Below are positions 56,700-64,000 of a stretch of DNA of 64,000 nucleotides, piece after piece (position 1 is the first letter of the stretch; every line of letters starts with the position of its first letter). This DNA is from Anomaloglossus baeobatrachus (lineage: Eukaryota > Chordata > Amphibia > Anura > Aromobatidae): contig NC_134353.1 of the NCBI RefSeq assembly GCF_048569485.1, forward strand, positions 531,742,008 through 531,806,007. The letters run 5' to 3'. Both the position numbers and the translations under genes were made by a program. Under the pieces are notes generated by a model. That model was not told the origin of the DNA. It saw only the letters and a list, made by a program, of their open reading frames with translations, and did no database searches.

Positions 56700-56925
56700 G
56701 CCCCAAAGGCACGCCTCGAAACGCATAAACCGGTGTTTCTGGGGCCAGTTTGCCGTGTTTTTTTCACCTGCCATCCATGTGTGTTTTAGTACAATTTTTC
56801 CAATAAAAGAAGTTTTTACTCCATATTTGTTGGAACAACGTTTTTCTTGGATTTCCTTGGATGGATGCCGTACACTTGAAGGAACAGGTGAGCTGGATGC
56901 CTTTGATTTTTTTGGTATATTCACT
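56700..56925 (+). repeat. Penelope-type tail relic with hammerhead-like motif
   Basis: 'aggcacgcctcgaaacgcat' has a short stem II (aggc/gcct) followed by CGAAACGC, as in a hammerhead with a worn core; 'caataaaagaagtttttact' and 'ttcttggatttccttggatg' follow. This layout (GAAACGC box, then an AATAAA-rich tail) resembles the tails at 15500 and 45440. The CTGATGA box is not kept. Confidence 0.4.
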
Positions 56926-59095
56926 GCTTCCCCCACCCATCAGCAGTCCCTGTGTCTCTGATGGGTTGCAGTCAGAAGTGCCCCCAGCCTGTGTGACAGC
57001 ATGTCTGACTGCAACCAATCAGAGGTGCTGTGCGTTTGTCTCTATTGCTGTAAAAATAAATAAATAAATAAAAAAATTGGTGTAGGGTCTCCCCGTATTA
57101 TGACACACTGTACAGATAAAGCATAAGGCTACAGGCTGCCATCCCCAGCCGTGTGCTTATCTTGCCTGTTTATCAAAATTAGAAGAATCACATGTGGCTT
57201 TTTTTTAATTAATTCTTTAAACAAATAATTTAAAAACACTGATTGTGGTCCCCCCAATTTTGATGCTCAGCCATGATAAAGTCTACTGCGGAGATATGGT
57301 ATTCTCACGCTGGGGAGGTCCATGCTTATTGCCCCCTAGCATAAAAACTGCAGCCTGTAGCAGCCCAGGATTGTTGCATCCATGAGATGTTACAATCCCA
57401 GAACTTTACCCGACTCAATCTGATTGTGCAATAGGAACAATAAGGGGTTAATAATAGCTCACAGCTGCCACTAAGCCTTAGATAAGTAATGAGAAGTGTC
57501 TATGAGACCCCCACATAACTAATCTGTAAATGGAAAGAAATAAACACAAACACAAAAAAAATCCATTATTTGAAATAAAACACAAACAAACCTAACCTCT
57601 TTATCAAATTTATTAACCCTAAACACCCAGTTCTGACGTAATCCACAAAAGGTCCCATGACTATCCCAACTCTGCATTATACTGCAGTCACAGAGCATGG
57701 GCACATTAGAAAACATGACCACATGCTGTGGCTTCAGGCAGGGACTGACTGAGCCATAACTGTGAGCGGTGACATCACTCAGTTTATCAACGGTCACAGC
57801 TAAAGATTCCCATGGTACTCTACCTGTGACCGCAGGTAAAATGACCTCAGTTGACCTCATTGAACTCAGTGACCTCACCTCAGGTGAACTGAGTTCACAG
57901 ACTTTTATCTCTTGCCAGAAAACCACTTCTTTTTGTCAAGATGCAGATTTGGTGCTGAAATTTACACACTATATTCCTGTATCAAATCTGCATTTAAATT
58001 TCATCACCAAATCTGCATCTCTTGGCAAAACCCACCAGTTTTTTATCAGGAGATGCAGGTCTGTGAACTCAGTTTACCTGAGGTGAGGTCACTGAGTTCA
58101 ATGAGGTCACCTGAGGTCAGTTTACCTGCAGTCATAGGTGGGGCACCATGGGCACCTCTAGCTGTGACCGAACATAAACTCAGTGGCATCACTGCTCACA
58201 GCTGCAGCTAAGACAGTCTCTGCCTAGAGCCGCAGCAGGCAGTCATGTTCTGTGCCCTCGACTGCAGGATGTAGAAGAGCCGGAATTGTCATGGGACCTC
58301 CTGTGGATTATGTCGGAACTGAGTGTTTTGGGGGTTAATAAAGGGGTGAAAGAGGGTGTGTTTTTGTATTTAATTTCAAGTGGGAAAGCCGGGTAAATTG
58401 CTGGGATTGTTGCATCTAATGGATACGACAATTTTGGGCAGCTGCAGGTTGCTATTTATAAGGTGGGGGGGCAATATTCATGGGTCTCCCCAGGCTGAGA
58501 ATACCAGCCCTCAGCTGTTGGCTTTATCATGGCTGGGTATCAAAATTGGGGGGGACAGCAAGCCATTTTTTAAATTATTTATTTAAATTAAAAAAGCCAC
58601 ATGGAGTCTTTCTTATTTTGATACACAGCCAAGATAAGCACACAGCTGGGGGCTGCAGCCTGTATCCATATGCTTTAGTTGTGTTCGACATCATAATATG
58701 GGAACCCTATGCCAATTTTTCTATTTATTTATTTTTACACCACCATAGACATGCAGACAGCATGTGTGATTCCAAGCAGTCAGGCACACTGTCACACAGG
58801 GTAGGGGTGCGGTCTGACTGCAACCAATCACAGATGTTGGTACTGCTAGTGGGTGGGGGAAGCAGTGAATATGTATAAGGGTAATGAGCAGCCCCGGAAT
58901 TAGTGTTACGCAGGAAACTCGGTCAGTATAACACTCCTGCATATCCATATTTTATTTCTTTTTCCTTTCTTTTTTTGTTATTATGGATAGTTGCACAGAG
59001 TTCCCTGAGAACTCTGTGCCCGGGATTGGTGCACGGATACTAGGCATCCCGCACAAATACCGAATTTTACAGTCTGGGTATGCCCATCACTACTT
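56926..59095. mobile_element. Large foldback (near-palindromic) element, about 2.1 kb
   Basis: Left and right halves are inverse copies about a centre near 57980. Pairs include 'gatgcagatttggtgctgaa' with 'catcaccaaatctgcatctc', 'gacctcattgaactcagtga' with 'gtcactgagttcaatgaggt', 'cagttctgacgtaatccaca' with 'tggattatgtcggaactgag', 'aagaatcacatgtggctttt' with 'aaaagccacatggagtcttt', and 'gactgcaaccaatcaga' with its inverse in the arms. The right end reads 'gcccatcacta' (59095); the left end is truncated against the Penelope relic. No coding frame. Partial copies: 1-670, 42906-43696, 55195-55440. Confidence 0.75.
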
Positions 59096-59266
59096 CTCTT
59101 TATATTTACATATACTGGTATAATCAAAGTAATTGTTCCAAAAAAGTACCAAAAATGCCCCTTGAGTGCCCTCTTGAAAAAATAATTTCCCCTCAGTGCC
59201 CCCTTAAAGTAATAATGCACCCCCAGGACCGTGTTTAAGTAATAATGCACCTCCAGCATTCGCTAC
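59096..59266. other. Flank with short tandem units
   Basis: 'cccttgagtgccctcttgaa' and 'cccctcagtgcccccttaaa' then 'gtaataatgcaccccca' units, two to three copies of about 40 bp. No gene. Confidence 0.5.
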
Positions 59267-60092
59267 TGTTAGGGCCAGGTAGACGGGCAGACCCAGGAGG
59301 TGGATCCACTGGGCTGAACACCTCACCGAGGGCAAGGTGCCCGGTAGCCGGAGCACTACGGGTAGCAGGACAGTCCGTTCAGAGGAGTGGAGTGAAGAAG
59401 TCCCTGGGACCACGGGGTCTCTGAAGGTAGTCCGGGTGACGGAGCTCAGGTTCGGAGGCCGAGATGACGTCAGGCAGAGTCCGGAACCAACGGAGCGAGA
59501 TGATGGGTCACCACAGGGATCGGAGATGGTATGAACTGACGGGATGGCAGACAGTCACCGTTCGGGGTTCGGGTATCGTCAGGACCGGTTGGCGAGGCAG
59601 GAGCGGCTCTACGAGAGAGATAGGTAAGTATACCACAAGACACAAGGAGACCTGACTCCTAGCTTAGCAAACACGAAGAACAGGCCCCGCCTACTTGGAA
59701 AGGATCCCCCTATATACCCTGTACCTGATTCTTCAATATCCTGTTGGAGGACACTGGCCCTTTAAGAGAGGGTCAGTGACCCCGCGCGCGCCCTAATGCG
59801 CATGCGCGAGGCCCGGGTGCCAGAAGCCAGAGCAGGGAGCGGTGCACAGGAGACAGGAGTGCCGGGCTGGAGCAGAGTTGCCGACGGGCGCCGGGAGCGG
59901 GGACCGGGCTGCCTGGGGACCGCAGGTGATGGGGCATGGAGGCTGTGGAGCGGGGGACGCCTGGCAGAGGAGCCGGGGAGCGTGGCAGGGGAGCCGGGGA
60001 GCGTGGCAGGGGAGCCGGAGAGCGTGGCAGGGGAGCCGGAGAGCGTGACAGGGGAGCCGGAGAGCGTGACAGGGGAGCCGGGGAGCGTGACA
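59267..60092 (-). repeat. 3' LTR of the chromodomain Ty3/Gypsy element, with an internal 22-bp tandem array
   Basis: On plus it starts TGTTAGGGCCAGGTAGACGG and ends GGGAGCGTGACA. At 59955-60092 units like 'agccggggagcgtggcaggg' repeat about six times. The open frames across this array on both strands are repeat translation. Preceded by gctac; the matching duplication lies outside the window. Confidence 0.85.
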
Positions 60093-63000
60093 GTACCCCC
60101 TCCCCCACGCCCCCCCTCCCCGCAACCGGGACAGGAAGGCACGTATCAGGGGAGTACCCACATTCTCCCGGGGTTCCCAGGATCTATCCTCAGGACGATA
60201 CCCTGCCCAGTCCACCAGGAAGAACTGTCGGCCCCGTACGGTCTTCATGGCCACGATATCCCTTACCGCATAGACGTCATCATCAGCAATAGGAGGAGGA
60301 GCAGAACTGGCAGCAGCGGAGAAGGGACCAAGGACAACCGGCTTGAGCAGGGAGACGTGGAAGGAGTTGGGTATTCTCATCGTGGCCGGGAGCTGCAGCT
60401 TGTAGGAGACCTCATTTATTTTGCTGAGGACTTTAAACGGCACGATGTAGCGAGGACCCAGCTTGTATGATGGAAGCTTCAATCGGATGTACTTGGAAGC
60501 AAGCCAGACCAGATCTCCTGGAGAGAAACACGGAGGATCCAGCCGCCTCTTGTCTGCGTGTCTCTTCATCCGCAGAAAAGCACGTCCAAGAGACGTCTTG
60601 ACAGAGTCCCAAATTGTTGTAAAGTCACGGACTACAGCATCAGCAGCAGGGACATCCGAGGAAGAGGATACAGGTAATGGGACGGAAGGCTGAAGTCCGT
60701 AAATGACATGGAAGGGAGAGCTGGAGGAGGACTCACTGACGTGGTGGTTATGGGAGAATTCAGCCCAAGGAAGAAGCGTGGACCAGTCGTCGTGATGGCG
60801 TTAACGTAGTGACGTAAGAAGGAGGTCAGGATCTGAATGACTCGTTCCACTTGGCCATTCGACTGAGGATGGTAGGCTGAAGAAAAGTCCAGAGTCACTC
60901 CCAGATGTTTGCAGAGAGCCCTCCAGAAGCGGGAGGTAAACTGAGTTCCTCTGTCGGACACAATGTGTGAGGAAAAGCCATGCAACCGGAAGATGTGCTG
61001 TATGTAGGCGTCAGCAAGTTCCTGGGCAGAGGGCAGTCCAGCCATAGGGACGAAATGAGCCATTTTGGAGAACCGGTCCACCACGACCCATACGACTGTG
61101 TGTCCGGCGGACAAAGGCAAGTCTGTAATAAAGTCCATTGCAATGTGTTGCCACGGAACGGAGGGAATAGGCAGAGGCAGAAGGCGACCATATGGCAGGT
61201 GTTTGGGCGTCTTGTTCCTGGCACAAGAGGAGCAGGCTGAGACAAAAGACGCGACGTCCGTGCGAAGGGATGGCCACCAGTAGTGACGTACAATTGTACT
61301 CCATGTTTTCTTCTGACCAGCATGGCCGGCTATTTTCGAGGCATGGCCCCAGTGCAACACTTTTTGCCTGTCAGTCTCAGAGACATAGGTCTTCCCGGGC
61401 GGTATCTGGGCCAGGGTGACAGGGGCCACCGGAATGATTTTACTTGGGCAGATGATGGGCTGGGATGTCTCCTCCTCCTGTTCCATGGGCATGAATGACC
61501 TGGACAAGGCATCTGCTCGCACATTCTTGTCCGCGGGTTGAAAATGGAGCTGAAAATCGAACCTGGCAAAGAACAAGGACCACCTGGCTTGCCGTGGGTT
61601 CAGTCGGTGAGCGGACCGCAGGTATTCCAGGTTCTTGTGGTCCGTGTAAATGATCACGGGGTACACTGCTCCCTCCAGAAGGTAGCGCCACTCCTCCAGA
61701 GCCAGTTTGACTGCTAATAGCTCTCGGTCACCGATGGTGTAGTTGCGTTCAGGCGCTGAGAAGCTCTTGGAGTAGAAATCGCAAGTAACCATCTTCCCGG
61801 AGGAGGACTTCTGCATGAGCACTGCTCCGGCTCCCGAGGAGGAGGCATCCACCTCCAAGGTGAACTGTCGGTTTAACTCAGGACGGTGGAGCACAGGAGA
61901 GGAAGCAAATGCCTGTTTCAGGGAGCCAAACGCGGCGTCGGCCGCAGGTGACCAGTCCTTTGGATTAGCCCCCTTCTTGGTCAAGGCGGAGAGAGGCGCA
62001 GTCAGGGCAGAGAAGTGAGGGATAAACTGACGGTAACAGTTTGCAAATCCAAGAAACCGTTGGATTGCCTTCAGTCCGGAAGGAGGGGGCCAGTTGAGAA
62101 CGGAAGAGACCTTCTCTGGATCCATCTGCAGACCGGTATCGGAGATAATGTAACCCAGGAAGGGAAGAGAAGACTGCTCGAAGACACACTTCTCGTACTT
62201 GGCGTACAGACGATTCTCTCTCAGTCTTTGTAGTATTAGCTGCACGTTCTCTCTGTGGGTCTGGAGGTCTGGAGAGAAGACCAGGATATCATCAAGATAC
62301 ACCACCACACAGACGTAGAGAAGGTCGCGGAACACATCGTTCACCAATTCTTGAAAGACTGCTGGTGCGTTACACAGGCCGGATTGCATTACACAGTATT
62401 CATAGTGCCCATCGCGAGTATTGAATGCGGTCTTCCATTCGTCCCCAGAGCGGATGCGGACCAGGTTGTAGGCACCCCGAAGATCCAACTTGGTAAACAC
62501 ACGAGCTTCTCTAAGCCGATCAAACAATTCGGGGATGAGCGGCAGGGGGTATTTATTTTTCACGGTGATTTGGTTCAATCCACGGTAGTCAATGCATGGG
62601 CGCAGGTCGCCCTCTTTCTTCTTAACGAAGAAGAAGCCTGCTCCAGCAGGAGAGGAGGATCTCCGAATGAATCCCCTTGCCAGGTTCTCAGTGATGTAGG
62701 CAGACATGGCCCTTGTTTCAGCAGGGGACAAAGGATATATCCGTCCTCGAGGTGGTGTAGTTCCCGGGAGTAGGTCGATGGCACAGTCGTAAGGACGATG
62801 TGGCGGCAGTACCTCTGACTCCTTTTTATCAAAGACGTCCGCGAAGGACCAATAGGCCGAGGGCAGTCCCGGTAGGGACTCCGGAACCGGAGGTCGTCGG
62901 ATGGGCTGTATGGTCTTCAGGCAGTTCTCGTGGCAAGAGGAGTCCCATCGGGTGATTTCACCAGTACGCCAGCTGACTGACGGTTCGTGTGTCCGTAACC

Positions 63001-64000
63001 AGGGGAGTCCCAGCAGGATTTGATGAGACATGTGTGGGAGGACGTAGAGAGCGATGTTCTCGGTGTGCAGGGCACCGATACGTAGTTCCACCGGCTTGGT
63101 GATCCACGAGATGGTGTCAGAGAGGGGTCTCCCATCTACAGAGGCAATCACGAGGGGTTTGTCGAGTGGAGTAACAGGCACCTGGTACTTGTCCACCGTG
63201 GCCTGCTGGATGAAATTGCCTGCTGCCCCGGAATCGAGGTACGCCTCGGCCGTGAACCGCGTCTCTCCCGTTGTCACTTGAACAGTCCACGTAACCGAGT
63301 CTGAGAGAGTCCCAGCACCTAGGATGGCCTCTCCTACCAACCCTAGGCTTTGGAGTTTCCTGGCCTCTCTGGACAGGAACGTAGCAGGTGCGTGCCCTCT
63401 CCGCAGTAGAAGCAGAGACCCTTAGCGAGCCGTTCTGCTCGGCGTTGGTCGGACTGCCTCAGACGATCAATCTGCATGGGTTCGTGGACAGAGACGCCAG
63501 ACGATGCCGACTGAGGTACGACGGGCTTCTGTGGAGGAGAGGAATGCCGTATTGGACGTCTCTCACGGGACACCTCTTTGGATCGTTCCTGGAATCTGAG
63601 GTCCACGCGGGTGGCTAGTGCAATTAGGGCATCCAGTGTGGAAGGAACATCGCGGCCTGCCAGCTCGTCCTTAATACGACTGGAGAGTCCTTCCCAGAAG
63701 GCGGCGGTGAGGGCTTCATTGTTCCACCCCAATTCTGAGGCCAAGGTGCGAAAGCGGATGGCATACTGCCCCACCGTCATGGTCCCCTGACGTAGCCTGA
63801 GGAGTGATGAGGCGGATGCGGCGGCACGTCCGGGTTCATCAAAGGTGGTTCTAAACGCCTGCAGGAAGTCCTGGATGTTAGTGGTTACAGGGTCCTCCTT
63901 TTCCCACAAGGGGTTCATCCAGGCCAGTGCCTCACCCTCTAGATGGGACATCACAAACGCCACCTTGGCTTGGTCGGAGGCAAACAGGTGCGGAAGCAGC
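59267..64000 (-). mobile_element. Ty3/Gypsy chromovirus-type LTR retrotransposon, runs off the window
   Basis: Read on minus from the window end: Gag (about 64.0-63.3 kb) with zinc knuckle CFYCGEGTHLLRSC; protease YLDSGAAGNF (about 63.2 kb); RT (about 62.8-62.2 kb) with YLDDILVFS; RNase H with EVDASSSGAGAVL (about 61.8 kb); integrase with HHCC finger (HYWWP, CSSCARNK, about 61.3 kb) and DDE core (SDRGTQFTSRFW, YHPQSNGQVE); then a chromodomain (about 60.3-60.15 kb; FFLVDWAGYRPEDRSWEPREN). The 3' LTR is 59267-60092, preceded by a purine-rich tract. The chromodomain and order place it near Sushi-type elements of fish and amphibians. It carries very few breaks in the visible part and looks fairly young; the 5' LTR is outside the window. 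Confidence 0.93.

Noticed and set aside
59793-60142. Open frames on both strands through the 22-bp array of the 3' LTR
   Set aside because: Produced by the tandem repeat in the LTR; the real integrase C-terminus ends before this point.

Overview
This is a window of a large, repeat-rich vertebrate genome, most likely an anuran amphibian (frog or toad). The evidence is the mix of repeats: Tc1-like DD34E transposons, a Penelope-like element with hammerhead ribozyme motifs, Ty3/Gypsy elements with a PNMA-like Gag and with a chromodomain, an L2/CR1-type LINE tail, a tRNA-derived SINE, and many foldback, TTAA- and hAT-type non-autonomous elements, all embedded in AT-rich non-coding DNA. The clade call is inference from repeat style; no species is claimed. 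No complete host gene is visible. One 159-bp open segment with good splice signals (41437-41595) is the only host-exon candidate.

Left part (1-26.9 kb) is a stack of nested insertions. Half of a foldback repeat (1-670) is followed by an old LINE with a CCHC-type C-terminal motif (about 1815-5655), split by two solo LTRs (2153-3364, 4141-5286) and a TA-flanked MITE (3470-3970). A Tc1-like transposon (5740-16423) was then hit by a 9.15-kb Penelope-like composite (6994-16144) with a 14-bp target duplication. That composite is the most notable object here: a nearly full unit on the minus strand, with ORF1, an RT plus GIY-YIG ORF2 and two terminal repeats, joined head-to-head to a 5'-truncated inverted copy. 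Each of the three terminal-repeat copies holds a recognisable type I hammerhead. Next come a mariner-type element (16438-19284) interrupted by a 2.1-kb solo LTR, and a near-complete Ty3/Gypsy element (19375-26914) with a PNMA-like capsid region.

Middle part (27-46 kb) is lighter: decayed DNA transposons, a hAT-like element carrying a 30-bp minisatellite (28685-29955), a Harbinger-like element (32766-33400), a LINE 3' tail (34264-34700), a long pyrimidine-rich tandem tract (34798-35960), a SINE (36538-36808), another MITE, another solo LTR (38506-39681), the exon candidate, a 72-bp minisatellite broken by a foldback repeat (42430-43740), and a TTAA foldback (45043-45854) holding a 395-bp inverted Penelope-derived insert with two facing hammerhead-like remnants.

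Right part (46-64 kb): an LTR element without recognisable pol (46257-51459, TSD catt) with a related solo LTR inside it (48711-49947, TSD cgta); a TTAA-type repeat; a Tc1-like transposase relic (52485-53590); a GC-rich minisatellite (55785-56690); a Penelope tail relic; a 2-kb near-palindromic foldback (56926-59095); and a chromodomain-bearing Ty3/Gypsy element on the minus strand (59267 to beyond the window end). Of the mobile genes, only the Penelope ORFs are open throughout. The LTR elements and Tc1 copies are fossils.
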